In this document: positions 52,725 through 60,816 of the stretch, piece after piece | How positions within the stretch are numbered: the stretch's first letter is position 1 | Layout: each line of letters starts with the position of its first letter | Origin: a bacterium | Lineage (GTDB): Bacteria; Electryoneota; RPQS01 | Length of the DNA: 64,000 nucleotides | Assembly: GCA_016702305.1 (NCBI GenBank) | Contig: JADJEH010000017.1 | Location: 682,001 to 746,000 of the forward strand | Direction of reading: 5' to 3' | Program-made: the position numbers and the translations under genes | The notes under the pieces: generated by a model | Databases searched by the model: none | The model's input: the letters and a program-made list of their open reading frames with translations, nothing else | Told to the model about the DNA's origin: nothing

Positions 52725-52772
52725 TTCTGGCATAAGATGTAGTCCAAGGACATTCACTAAAGGGATTGATCA
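52725..52772 (+). promoter_or_regulatory. Shared motif and leader of micro-ORF unit B
   Basis: TTCTGGCATAAGA (52725-52737) is identical to the motif before Ubl cassette 1. The leader AAGGACATTCACTAAAGGGA precedes the micro-ORF and provides the ribosome site. Confidence 0.55.
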
Positions 52773-52859
52773 ATGAAGAATAGACCAATCAGGTTTCTGG
52801 AACGGCTCTTAGATGGCGCAACATGGCTTGTCAAAGCCTTGACCCAGCGTCGCCGTTAG
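52773..52859 (+). CDS. 28-residue basic microprotein, unit B
   Basis: Peptide MKNRPIRFLERLLDGATWLV followed by KALTQRRR: strongly basic and amphipathic, with AAAGGGA 9 nt upstream and a perfect terminator 7 bp downstream. The unit is organised exactly like unit A. No known family. Confidence 0.55.
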   Translation: MKNRPIRFLERLLDGATWLVKALTQRRR

Positions 52860-52865
52860 CATTTA

Positions 52866-52892
52866 GGCCAGCAGTTAGCTGGCCTTTCTTTT
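52866..52892 (+). terminator. Terminator of micro-ORF unit B
   Basis: GGCCAGC (52866-52872) and GCTGGCC (52878-52884) with loop AGTTA, followed by TTTCTTTT. Confidence 0.88.
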
Positions 52893-53106
52893 CGCTCTAA
52901 AAAGACAAAAGAGCACATCACGTGCTTCGACAATGATGGGGGTCACTGTTTCGGGCAACCCCCAAGGTCCCACTCGCATATGCTTATCAGCATATAACAA
53001 AACTCGCATTAATCAAGCAATTTGCGGTCAACCAAGACGTGATTAGATAACGCAAATAGGGTAGGTGATTAACCTACCCTTTGGGATTCCATGGCATTAG
53101 CATATC
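52893..53106 (+). other. Non-coding stretch with several hairpins
   Basis: Contains AGCAC-ATCAC-GTGCT, GGGGGT/ACCCCC arms near 52935-52970, and a perfect terminator-like stem AGGGTAGGT (53058-53066) / ACCTACCCT (53072-53080) followed by TTT. No ORF is supported. It may encode a short structured RNA. Confidence 0.4.
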
Positions 53107-53225
53107 AAGACAAGACAGACAAGAAAAACTAATGGTAAAAATAGAATAGTATATAGTATACGATAAGAATAATGTGTATATATAAGGGAATGCAGGCCAG
53201 TGCGTCTGTCTGTCTTCCTTGTCTT
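53107..53225. repeat. Imperfect inverted repeat around an AT-rich core
   Basis: AAGACAAGACAGACAAG (53107-53123) and the purine/pyrimidine-inverted GTCTGTCTGTCTTCCTTGTC (53204-53223) flank about 80 bp of very AT-rich DNA (TATATAGTATACG, TGTGTATATATAAG). Such an arrangement near a replication gene can be an origin or a recombination site. Confidence 0.4.
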
Positions 53226-53372
53226 TGGTACATCGCGGCGTGCAAAAATTCCCAAAAAAATTCTTGAAGTCGGTTTCGGGACCGGGTTCTGAAGGAGCCC
53301 CTACCTGTTAGGTCAGTGGGAGATCCTGACGGGGCTTGAGTAGAAGCCGAGGCTTCTACCAAAGCATGCTCA

Positions 53373-53606
53373 TTAACTTAAGTTCCACCACGTCTTCGAC
53401 ATGTTTGATTCCATAGGTGAACCTACGGGTTCACGCACGTTGCCGAGATTATTGAAGTGGTCGATCCACATGCCCGCGAAGTTTGGAGCTTGTGGCTCCC
53501 GCTCGGCATCAGGATGATAATCTATGTCCGGTTTGATTGGATCACGTTTTCGCATGCCGAGTTGTCGAAGGCGTCGGCCTTCCAGCAATAAGTCTGATAA
53601 TTTCAT
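53373..53606 (-). CDS. Small hypothetical protein
   Basis: 77 residues: MKLSDLLLEGRRLRQLGMRK, then a polar, Pro-rich middle (DPIKPDIDYHPDAEREPQAP) and MWIDHFNNLGNVREP. The ribosome site is weak. A 9-bp inverted repeat (GTAGAAGCC/GGCTTCTAC, 53340-53359) past its stop could terminate it. Not recognised; it might be real because it lies in the same orientation as the replication module. Confidence 0.4.
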   Translation of the reverse strand: MKLSDLLLEGRRLRQLGMRKRDPIKPDIDYHPDAEREPQAPNFAGMWIDHFNNLGNVREPVGSPMESNMSKTWWNLS

Positions 53607-54034
53607 AGAGGGTTTTCTTTCTTTGGTTGGGCGTTCGTGCTGTTAAATGTCAATGTGCTCAGTGGAGGTGCTCGTTTTCACGGTCCGGTTCGGGGTATGA
53701 TTTAGTTCAGTCTTGCCCCGCAGGGACCAATACAATCACAACTACTTTTCCGGTCCCGCAGATAGTGGGATTGGTGGCAAAGGTGATAAATTCGTTCGTA
53801 AACTTAAAGCCCTAAAATGGGCCTTAAGTTATTGTTTTTGTTGCGCTGGTGGTAAAAGTGGTGGTAATGATGGATTTTAGAGCCCTAAAACTATTTCCGG
53901 CGGGGGCTGTCCTGCTTGGGATATCCAGTATATCTATACCTAAAATAACTTTAAGAGAAAAGAATATCACTTTTACCACTATTACCACCAACACATGTTT
54001 TTCCTCGACTTACGGAGTGGCAAACTCGGTTTTT
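53607..54034. repeat. Iteron-like repeats and hairpin: candidate replication origin
   Basis: Two tandem 12-mers GGTGGTAAAAGT and GGTGGTAATGAT (53848-53871) are mirrored in inverted orientation at 53966-53989 (minus: GGTGGTAATAGT, GGTAAAAGTGAT). A related GGTGGCAAAGGTGATAAA begins at 53773. Between them is a hairpin AACTTAAAGCCC/GGGCCTTAAGTT (near 53811-53830). The stretch is directly 3' of the primase-helicase gene and has no convincing ORF. Confidence 0.5.
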
Positions 54035-56686
54035 CTAGAACGGGAGGTTATCACTTTCTTCACTTTTCGCTTGATCATCAGTCTTAGGGTCGACATAGTA
54101 GCTTTTCGGTCGAAGTATTTTGAACCCAAGTTGCTGTTTGTTGTTTTTGTGGTCGCTTCGCATGGAAATCACGCCCATTCTGACCAGTGCTTCGGTGTAG
54201 GCTTTGATCGTACTTGTACTGCGCAGACCGAGGAAGTTGATTGCTGCACGGATGTCTTGAAGCTTGACATAAAACTCGTCGCGATATTCCGTCGGATCAT
54301 ACCAAATTACTTTGACCGTATAGCCTTTCACATTGGTTACGGTTTCATGTCGGCCCATGACCAATATCTCTGCTAACTCTTCAGCTTCCATTTCCACGCT
54401 TGTCATGCTGGACGCGTACAGATCGTCCGCAAGCGGCGTGATGGGTGCGGCAAGGAAGTAGCGGTTTCTGGGATCACGGTTCTTGGACAGGTGCTCGAAC
54501 CGTTCTTTTAGTTCGGTTCGCACGTAATGCCCTAACCGGTCTTCTAACTTGAACTTGATCTCCCGGTCGATTTTGTCATCGGGGACTTCCTTGCAATAGT
54601 GAATGAAGAAGTTGTTGACCTTCTCGCTTCGCGGTCCCTCACCCCATTTTAAGGCAATTGGTTTAGGGTCATTAGTTGCAAAGATCAGGTTCAAATTGTT
54701 CGGAGCATTAAATTCACTTTCATACTTCTTGTTGATCGACAGCTTGTCGCTTCCGGTAATGCGTTTCAGTTCGGCATACTGCTCGGGCTTGTGCGAGTTT
54801 CGGTTTTCGTCCACGAATAGCAGCTTGTTCGTGTATTGCGGATTAAAGGGCTTCACGTCCCCGTCCCACAATCCCAACAGCTTCGGATAGATCTTACCGA
54901 CCATGTCGGCAAACGTGTTCTTCCCGGCTGACCGGCTGCCAGCCAAAACAATGACCGGCAGCTGTTGATAGTTTGTATACGTATAAACTGCGAGCCAATT
55001 CTTGATGAATTCAGCATGTTCCCCGAATAGTTCTTCAAGGAAGCGATTGATCAATGCGTTGTCCTGAATCTTTGCAGGGATAGCCGGATAGCGCAGGATA
55101 ATTGCATTCTCCTCCGGTTCAAAGGCATAGCCGATCTTTTCGCTATCCGCACTTCCAATTCTGCGCAACTGAAAGTCGTCACTGGAAAAACTAAGTTTTG
55201 GGTTGTTGAAAACAGCACGCTTGGCGTATTCGAAGTCTTCTTGATTTCGAAAGTGTTCCTTCTTCAGCAATTCCGGGCTGATGTACTTGTTGGCCCGTGT
55301 TTCAATTCGGTGCAATTCACCCTTGAAGGCGAACATGCCCGGCGTTACAGGATGTTCAAAGTACGCCTTGTTACACTTCTCACACCAAATGTGCGCGAAG
55401 TGGAATTCATCCAGTCTTGCCAAAGCGGTTTGGCTACTGCATGCAGGGCATACAACTGTTACTTCTTCAACGATGTTCAAGTGGACATCCTTTAATGTCC
55501 CCAGGTCGGTTTCAATCCAGGTATCATCTGTCCGAATGCTAAGGCAGTCAGCCCAGCCGATCTGCGAATAGACCGAACTAGGTTTCCGCCCTTTTGCTGC
55601 CCAACCAGCCGGTGCCTTTGGTGCACCAGCAGGCAAGTCAAACTTCAGGCCTTGGTCACGGAACTTGTCGTACCCCTGCGGACCATTCCAGTTTTCGGCG
55701 ATGTAATTGAAAAGGTGGTCAAGTCTATCTTGGTCAAATCGTTCTGGTTCACGTTTGCACAATTCAGTGAAGCGTTCCCATCCACCTGCAAACACCCGAT
55801 AGTTTGAAGCTAGGCCGAGCCAAGGGTCATGCTGCCAACCGCATGGGTTGTCTTCGAACTTCCGAATGATTGGACAGTGTTCAACCATTCGTTCAAGCCC
55901 AGGCTGGTCAAGTTGTAAGTGCGATGAACTCATGCTGATTCGCTCGGCACTTTTAGAAGGTGGCGCTGAACCTACTACTTCCAAAACCTGTGTGGCAGCA
56001 GTCTTCGGAGCATTCCGCAGAAATTCCAAAGGATCTTCAACTGGTTCGAATGTATCGGCATTCAAGAAGCAACTGCGTTGCTTGGACACTTTGTGAAGCG
56101 CCAACGGTAACTTCACCAGATTGCCGAGCGGTTGGGTTGGTGTCAATACGTCCTGCTTCGGGAAGACTTCGATGTGCAGATGGTCAGGTAACTGACCAAC
56201 CCGCTGCACGATTGTTTCGCCAAAGCGCTTAGCTTGAATTGCGGGGATCAGTTCTTCGAACAGAACCGTAACGTGGTAGCCCTTGAATCCGCTGAATTCA
56301 AGAATCGGTTCAATGCCCAAAGCGCGGCATTCAGCAACTACCCGCTTCGCGGTGTCAGCCAAAACGGGTTTGAATTCTTCAATCTGATCGATTTTCGATT
56401 TAGCCAAATCAATATCCAGCGTCACGTACTTAACCCGATTTTCTTGGTCAAGGCTATAAGCACCGATGGTGGTCTTACCTTCGATGTGGTCTTGTATTGC
56501 CGATAAGGTTAGTTCGCGATTCTGCGCGTAGTAACTGCCGTCAGAGTTTTGCACGGCATAATTATCAACTCTCGTTCCAAAATTGTGTAGTAACCCCGAC
56601 GCAAGCAGAACTACCTGCGCCGGGTTTGTAAGATCATTATTAAATGTTTGCTGGTCGTCTGTGTAATTCATATTCCTGGTCTCCAT
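54035..56686 (-). CDS. Archaeo-eukaryotic primase-SF3 helicase replication protein
   Basis: 883 residues. Residues ~30-225 form an AEP primase: VKYVTLDIDLAKSKI (D-x-D metal site), EFSGFKGYHVTVLFEE, LHIEVFPKQ and GNLVKLPLALHK, resembling the primase of TOTE-type and mobile-element enzymes. Residues ~400-435 hold a CxxC...CxxC zinc knuckle (VCPACSSQ ... WCEKCNK). Residues ~560-720 are a D5/SF3-type helicase: Walker A LAGSRSAGKNTFADMV, Walker B KLLFVDENRN and LIFATNDPKPIALKWGEGP. A winged C-terminal region follows. The start at 56686 has AGGAGA upstream. It is the autonomous-replication core of the element. Confidence 0.9.
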   Translation of the reverse strand: METRNMNYTDDQQTFNNDLTNPAQVVLLASGLLHNFGTRVDNYAVQNSDGSYYAQNRELTLSAIQDHIEGKTTIGAYSLDQENRVKYVTLDIDLAKSKIDQIEEFKPVLADTAKRVVAECRALGIEPILEFSGFKGYHVTVLFEELIPAIQAKRFGETIVQRVGQLPDHLHIEVFPKQDVLTPTQPLGNLVKLPLALHKVSKQRSCFLNADTFEPVEDPLEFLRNAPKTAATQVLEVVGSAPPSKSAERISMSSSHLQLDQPGLERMVEHCPIIRKFEDNPCGWQHDPWLGLASNYRVFAGGWERFTELCKREPERFDQDRLDHLFNYIAENWNGPQGYDKFRDQGLKFDLPAGAPKAPAGWAAKGRKPSSVYSQIGWADCLSIRTDDTWIETDLGTLKDVHLNIVEEVTVVCPACSSQTALARLDEFHFAHIWCEKCNKAYFEHPVTPGMFAFKGELHRIETRANKYISPELLKKEHFRNQEDFEYAKRAVFNNPKLSFSSDDFQLRRIGSADSEKIGYAFEPEENAIILRYPAIPAKIQDNALINRFLEELFGEHAEFIKNWLAVYTYTNYQQLPVIVLAGSRSAGKNTFADMVGKIYPKLLGLWDGDVKPFNPQYTNKLLFVDENRNSHKPEQYAELKRITGSDKLSINKKYESEFNAPNNLNLIFATNDPKPIALKWGEGPRSEKVNNFFIHYCKEVPDDKIDREIKFKLEDRLGHYVRTELKERFEHLSKNRDPRNRYFLAAPITPLADDLYASSMTSVEMEAEELAEILVMGRHETVTNVKGYTVKVIWYDPTEYRDEFYVKLQDIRAAINFLGLRSTSTIKAYTEALVRMGVISMRSDHKNNKQQLGFKILRPKSYYVDPKTDDQAKSEESDNLPF

Positions 56687-56918
56687 ATGCTTGTCTCCTA
56701 AGGTTAAAGATGAGAGTTTTGATGTTTTTGTATGCGCTTAAATAATCTGCCAGATTGACGGTGGCAGTTCCGCTGAAGAACTCGCGCTCAAGCTTGCGAG
56801 TTAGGTCCGTATCACGGAACTCGATCCACACTTGACCACGCTGGTCAAGTTCGTGCCCGGTCATTTCGCATCGATGCGAAGCAAGTAGGCAACTAATTCC
56901 GAAGTCTTTAGTTTTCAT
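56640..56918 (-). CDS. DUF5659-like small protein
   Basis: 92 residues, AAGGAG ribosome site, overlapping the primase-helicase start by 47 bp. MKTKDFGISCLLASHRCEMT, VWIEFRDTDLTRKLEREFFS, GTATVNLADYLSAYKNIKTL: a compact alpha/beta domain whose 'ATVN...Y..A...LKTLI' end matches the small DUF5659 proteins that often precede primases on mobile elements. Family recall is from memory; function unknown. Confidence 0.7.
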   Translation of the reverse strand: MKTKDFGISCLLASHRCEMTGHELDQRGQVWIEFRDTDLTRKLEREFFSGTATVNLADYLSAYKNIKTLIFNLRRQAYGDQEYELHRRPANI

Positions 56919-57003
56919 TGTTGTACTCCTTGTTTTTGTGTAAGCACGCCGCTTTCAACGACGTGTTGCAGCCAATTAACTTCAGCAGATGCTAAATAGC
57001 GGG

Positions 57004-57336
57004 TCATCTTGGGACGAGGCTGCTTGATCCGTTGACCGTTCCGATTCCGCTAAGCGGAATTACCGTGTAAAACGGATTGATTCTTGTTCGAAATAGTTCG
57101 ACCACATCCCGCGCATAAGCTTCTGGAAGTAGGTCCACCTGCTTCAGGTAGTCAAGCACATCGTTCTTTCGGAATAGGTCGATGACTTGGCCATCCACGT
57201 ACATGGTTTCCATATTTCGATACAGGTAGAACTGTGCATTGCGGTCTTGAAGTGATGTTACCAGAATGTCAATCTGCTGGTTGATGTAGTGTTCTTTTGC
57301 CTGGGGTTCATACCAGGAGAAACTTGGTTTTTTCAT
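57004..57336 (-). CDS. Hypothetical protein upstream of the replication genes
   Basis: Start at 57336 (MKKPSFSWYEPQAKEHYINQ) with GGAG 9 nt upstream; an in-frame ATG at 57351 contains that site. 110 residues: INQQIDILVTSLQDRNAQFY, MYVDGQVIDLFRKNDVLDYL and FRTRINPFYTVIPLSGIGTV. No recognised domain. First gene of the minus-strand replication operon; a terminator-like hairpin sits 40 bp upstream. Confidence 0.6.
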   Translation of the reverse strand: MKKPSFSWYEPQAKEHYINQQIDILVTSLQDRNAQFYLYRNMETMYVDGQVIDLFRKNDVLDYLKQVDLLPEAYARDVVELFRTRINPFYTVIPLSGIGTVNGSSSLVPR

Positions 57337-57375
57337 TTTTACATTCTCCATTTCATGTGGTTAATTCACCGGCAT

Positions 57376-57406
57376 AAAAAAAGCCGGAGTCTGTGCGACT
57401 TCGGCT
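57376..57406 (-). terminator. Terminator/attenuator in front of the replication operon
   Basis: On the minus strand AGCCGAAGTC (57406-57397) pairs with GACTCCGGCT (57391-57382) and is followed by seven T (57382-57376). It would end a leader RNA just before the first replication gene. Confidence 0.75.
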
Positions 57407-58433
57407 GAAGGGTTCATGATTACTTACTGTGACATTCACATACCGAATCATACCATACAGACGAAGACGCAAGCTGAAAGGCACCCTTTGGTGCTGCTTT
57501 CGGTCGTTAGTCGTTCGTCTATAGTATTGGCGTTAGTCTGATTTTTCAGTTTAACGCCCGGATTCGATCGTATTTCTTTAGGAATTTCGATTCGATGGAA
57601 TCGCCATGCCCTATATATAATATAATCAAAACCGAACGCGATTGCAAGTCGCGCACGGCGAATTTCTAGTGATTAACCCATAAAAACCCCCTATATCGGC
57701 ACGAAACTGAAATTTTTTTGCGATCGTGATCGATTTATTTTAGCGCGGTTAATCAGCGATTTAATCGGCGCCGAAAAAATTGCATCGAACATTCTTCGAC
57801 ACGCGCCGCAAGTTAAGTTTGCATCGTCAGACATGAACCAAACAAACACTTTGAATTGAACGTTGCCTTGACCGCTCAAACTCGATTCGATGTTGTGACC
57901 AGTCTTTCCCGCATTGTCCCGCCAAAGGTCCCGAGTTGATGTCCCGATCTGCGCGTGGGACTTTCCTAGCTAAGGCGTAGAAGTAGCCAGGAAGTTGGAC
58001 GTGTGCTTAGGCACCTCCTCTCCGGATCGTCCCCAATTCTACAGAACCCTAAGTCCAAAAGATGTTCAATTTCGGGCGATCATCCGGCAGCGTGCCTTTG
58101 TCGGCGGATAACGCCCCACGGGCTGATTCTGGGGCCTTGTTTTTTAACGGGTTAGCTGGCCTATCGGCAAGCCTGGGGCCAGCATTTCCGTAAGTCACGA
58201 TTAAACAGACTCATGCGAAGGACTTTCTGATCGTGGTTACCGCCGTGTCTCGGTGTTCCCGCCCGCCGCCGCCGTTAAAATCAACTTCAGAATGACATCC
58301 TGCACGACGGAATCTGACGCACCGGGGTATTGCCTTTCTAACTTCCAGCCCCAAACTTCACCAACGTGCCATGAACTATTGAATTGACATCTTTCTCTCT
58401 GTATCTTGGCTTCGTCGAAGTTAACGGAATGAC
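57407..58433. other. One-kilobase non-coding region
   Basis: No convincing gene. Contents: a TATATATAATATAATC stretch (near 57613), dense ATTCGAT/CGATTCGATGG words (57565-57600), GATCGTGATCGATT (57722-57735), a plus-strand terminator-like GCCCC/GGGGC stem followed by TTTTTT (58113-58145), and GCTGGCC (58155-58161) inverted as GGCCAGC (58177-58183). A 62-codon minus frame (57691-57879) is weak. The region probably holds the promoter and a structured leader or antisense RNA controlling replication. Confidence 0.5.
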
Positions 58434-59216
58434 ATGGCGATGAATACCTGCATCCCCAGCCAGTGGCGCATTGTCGAGATGCCAATGTTTAGCATTGAGA
58501 TGTTTGAGACACCGATGCTTTGGCTTCACGATGAACGGCATGGATTCTTAAGATTCTGCGGAATGGAAGCAGGCGTTGACTATCAGCTTTCAGAACGGGA
58601 TGGAAAACCGTTTATCGAATTTACGTGGTGGGAACCGCATCGTCTTCCGCATTGCGGTCGGGGTTGGGCAAGTATTGACGGCCTATCCCTGCATGGAAAG
58701 ATCTACATGCATGCCGGAGATCGTTCCGACTTCAAAGCCATTCAAGTATATGGTGACCCGGATGAAGATTCGGTAGAAGCAATCTACACCAATGCTAAGG
58801 CTCAATCCCGACGCAAGCCAGTGATTCAACAGTCGAGGAAATCAACCGCTGTGCCGCGTTCGCGCAAAGTACAAAGCCCCATACCAGACAAAGTGCGCAC
58901 GGCACTGAAAGAACGACTGGAACGGCATATTGAGGCAAATTGGGACCATACGCTCGTCAGATTGATCCTACGCTTTCGTGCTGCCTACGCCTACGTTGAT
59001 GTTCAAGATCCGACACAGAACTTTCCAACACACCTTTGCCGCTTGGGGTATCTGGGCGGAATTGAAAAATGGGAATTCGCATTCTTCAAGTATAGTGATG
59101 AAGTTTATGAGAAGTCGCGGGATTGGTCAGGCTCATTCACCACAACCCCGGAACAGGCATTTGATGTTGCGGCAACAGTCTACTTGGCTGACAACAACCC
59201 GCCATCGAAGCAGTAA
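58434..59216 (+). CDS. Hypothetical two-part protein near the right end of element 1
   Basis: 260 residues. The N-terminal half (MFETPMLWLHDERHGFLRFC, IEFTWWEPHRLPHCGRGWAS, LHGKIYMHAGDRSDFKA) resembles a small beta-barrel found in many uncharacterised mobile-element proteins. A basic Ser/Arg linker follows (VIQQSRKSTAVPRSRKVQSP). The C-terminal half has LCRLGYLGGIEKWEFAFFKY and SFTTTPEQAFDVAATVYLAD. An ATG at 58479 is an alternative start. No function can be given. Confidence 0.6.
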   Translation: MAMNTCIPSQWRIVEMPMFSIEMFETPMLWLHDERHGFLRFCGMEAGVDYQLSERDGKPFIEFTWWEPHRLPHCGRGWASIDGLSLHGKIYMHAGDRSDFKAIQVYGDPDEDSVEAIYTNAKAQSRRKPVIQQSRKSTAVPRSRKVQSPIPDKVRTALKERLERHIEANWDHTLVRLILRFRAAYAYVDVQDPTQNFPTHLCRLGYLGGIEKWEFAFFKYSDEVYEKSRDWSGSFTTTPEQAFDVAATVYLADNNPPSKQ

Positions 59217-59554
59217 GAGTGACACGCCCAGTAGTTGCGTGCGCTGAATCCAAACAACATGCTTCTGGGAACGGCCAGATCAATATGGTCATCGTCGTGC
59301 TTCTTGGATCTGACCATAAGCCAGATGCATTCAATTCACCTTTCTGCAGCAGACAACAAAACTCCAATAGCATGCCGATTGAATTCCGTGCGTCAGTAAA
59401 CCTCGTGTCGTATCGCTGCATCTCGAAAATCCGATTCGAATCGTGTATATTGACCTGATTATCACCCGTTTCTTGCACGCTCTCGCTCCGACAAATGACG
59501 TAAAATCGTCTCGTCGTCGCTCCAAGAGTCTTGTAAATATTGAATTTTGAGACC
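59217..59554. other. Gene-free stretch before the right attachment site
   Basis: I see no credible ORF, repeat or RNA here; a 79-codon frame lacks a ribosome site. Confidence 0.4.
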
Positions 59555-59612
59555 CTTGGAAGGCGTGCATACGGGAAACCGTATCGGGGGTTCGAATCCC
59601 CCTCTCTCCGCA
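59555..59612 (+). repeat. attR: 58-bp direct repeat of tRNA-Ser(GGA) 3' end
   Basis: Exact copy of 30201-30258, lacking the 5' half of the tRNA, so not a functional tRNA. It marks the right end of element 1 and the left end of the next element. Confidence 0.93.
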
Positions 59613-59614
59613 AG

Positions 59615-59651
59615 AAGCCCGCAAGCTATTGATTTTGTAGCTTGTGGGCTT
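59615..59651 (+). terminator. Terminator just inside element 2
   Basis: AAGCCCGCAAGCTA (59615-59628) pairs with TAGCTTGTGGGCTT (59638-59651, one G-T pair), followed by TATATTTT. Its placement mirrors the terminator inside the left end of element 1. Confidence 0.65.
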
Positions 59652-59710
59652 TATATTTTGGGGAGATGTGCCATTAGTGTGCCACATCAAAACCCACCCT
59701 TGAGGCGCTC

Positions 59711-60796
59711 ATGAAGAAGCCTACCATGCCCAATGTCCGCAGCCGCACGTTGCCAAGCGGAAAGACCACCTACTTCTTGGACTATGTTGACATCCGAACA
59801 GACGAGCGGAAACGCCTGACCGTCGGTTCGCGCAAAGCCGATGCACAGAAGAAGGCCAAGGAAATCTATGACACGATGATGGCCCGTTTCGTGGGCGAGC
59901 CTGAAACCCTACGATCCGAAACGACCATCGACGACCTTGTTTCGTCATTCTTCAGAAGCCGCGAGGGGCGAAACTCGCAACGGACAATCCGGCGTTATCA
60001 GATCTTTGCCAGACATTTCCAGGAATTTATGGCCAATCACTTCAGCAAAGTGAGGCGTGCCTCGGAAATTCGACGGGTGTACCTTGAAGAGCTCCTGTCG
60101 CACCTTGCGAAAGCCGGCCAAGAGCCACGCACTCTGAATGCAGAACTGAATTTTCTCAAGATGCTGTTCAAGTACGGCATCGAAGAGAGTTTCCTACTTG
60201 ATAGCCCCGCACAACGAATTAGACCATTTCGTGAAACTAAGAAGGCTGAAGCAGTTCACTTCTGGTCTGAAGACGAAGTCAGAGCGATTCTGGCGACCGT
60301 TCGTCCACATTGGAAACCGATCTTCGAGTTTCTCTATCACACTGGACTCCGGAAGGGTGAATTAATACACTTGACGTGGGAAGATGTCACTCTTACAGGG
60401 AACCAACCAGCGCTAAGAGTGCAAGCTAAGGACGATTGGGTAACGAAGACCATTAGCAGGCGTGTCGTGCCGCTGAGTAGCCGCGCCGTCGAACTACTGT
60501 CCAGCTTGAAAAGGTCGCCAAAACATCAGCGTGTGTTCAGCGGTCCTGAAGGAGGGTTTGTTCACCCAGACAAGATATACAACGAGCTGAAACTCGCGTT
60601 GAAGAAACTCGGTTTGGTAGGGGACGTACATCAGTGGCGACACACGTTCGCGTCGCATCTCGTAATGAAGGGTGTTGGGCTCGAAACCGTATCGAAGTTG
60701 CTTGGTCACGCCAGCATCGAAATGACGATGAAGTACGCGCACCTAGCACCAGCACATTTGCAAATTGCAGTCAATGAATTGCCCGCTTTGTCGTAA
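59711..60796 (+). CDS. Tyrosine-type integrase of the second element
   Basis: 361 residues, distinct from the first integrase. The N-terminal region is MKKPTMPNVRSRTLPSGKTT, YFLDYVDIRTDERKRLTVGS. The core-binding domain spans ~70-170. Catalytic residues: Arg in YHTGLRKGELIHLTWEDV, Lys near VQAKDDWVTKTI, H-x-x-R in VHQWRHTFASHLVMKG, His in LLGHASIEMTMKYAH with the Tyr nucleophile. It reads away from the attachment site, opposite to the first integrase. Confidence 0.93.
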   Translation: MKKPTMPNVRSRTLPSGKTTYFLDYVDIRTDERKRLTVGSRKADAQKKAKEIYDTMMARFVGEPETLRSETTIDDLVSSFFRSREGRNSQRTIRRYQIFARHFQEFMANHFSKVRRASEIRRVYLEELLSHLAKAGQEPRTLNAELNFLKMLFKYGIEESFLLDSPAQRIRPFRETKKAEAVHFWSEDEVRAILATVRPHWKPIFEFLYHTGLRKGELIHLTWEDVTLTGNQPALRVQAKDDWVTKTISRRVVPLSSRAVELLSSLKRSPKHQRVFSGPEGGFVHPDKIYNELKLALKKLGLVGDVHQWRHTFASHLVMKGVGLETVSKLLGHASIEMTMKYAHLAPAHLQIAVNELPALS

Positions 60797-60816
60797 CACA
60801 CTCTTTTGCCCTATTC

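Larger units (their letters stand above)
30201..59612. mobile_element. Integrative element of ~29.4 kb at tRNA-Ser(GGA)
   Basis: Bounded by an exact 58-bp direct repeat covering the 3' part of tRNA-Ser(GGA). Inside are a tyrosine integrase next to the left end, a phage-type protein, a sigma-like protein, an AAA+ protein, a ubiquitin-like cassette, 12.6 kb of secreted proteins, micro-ORF units and a primase-helicase replication module. I recognise no capsid, portal, tail, relaxase or type IV secretion gene. It may therefore be a satellite-like or mobilisable element that uses another system for transfer. Its base composition is visibly more AT-rich than the flanking chromosome. Confidence 0.85.

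Noticed and set aside
53129..53362. 77-codon minus-strand frame ending in the AT-rich core
   Set aside because: Its C-terminus is a run of Ile/Tyr codons produced by the AT-rich repeat; no ribosome site.
53849..54376. 175-codon plus-strand frame over the primase-helicase 3' end
   Set aside because: Mostly antisense to the primase-helicase; the first part is the repeat region.
57691..57879. 62-codon minus-strand frame in the long non-coding region
   Set aside because: No clear start or domain; contains two Cys pairs but nothing that supports translation.
30201..59612. Prophage with structural genes
   Set aside because: I found no portal, terminase, capsid or tail-like protein; only a phage-type conserved protein and the integrase.
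59538..59612. Second functional tRNA-Ser
   Set aside because: Only the anticodon-loop-to-3' part is present; the acceptor 5' strand and D arm are missing, so it is an attachment-site remnant.
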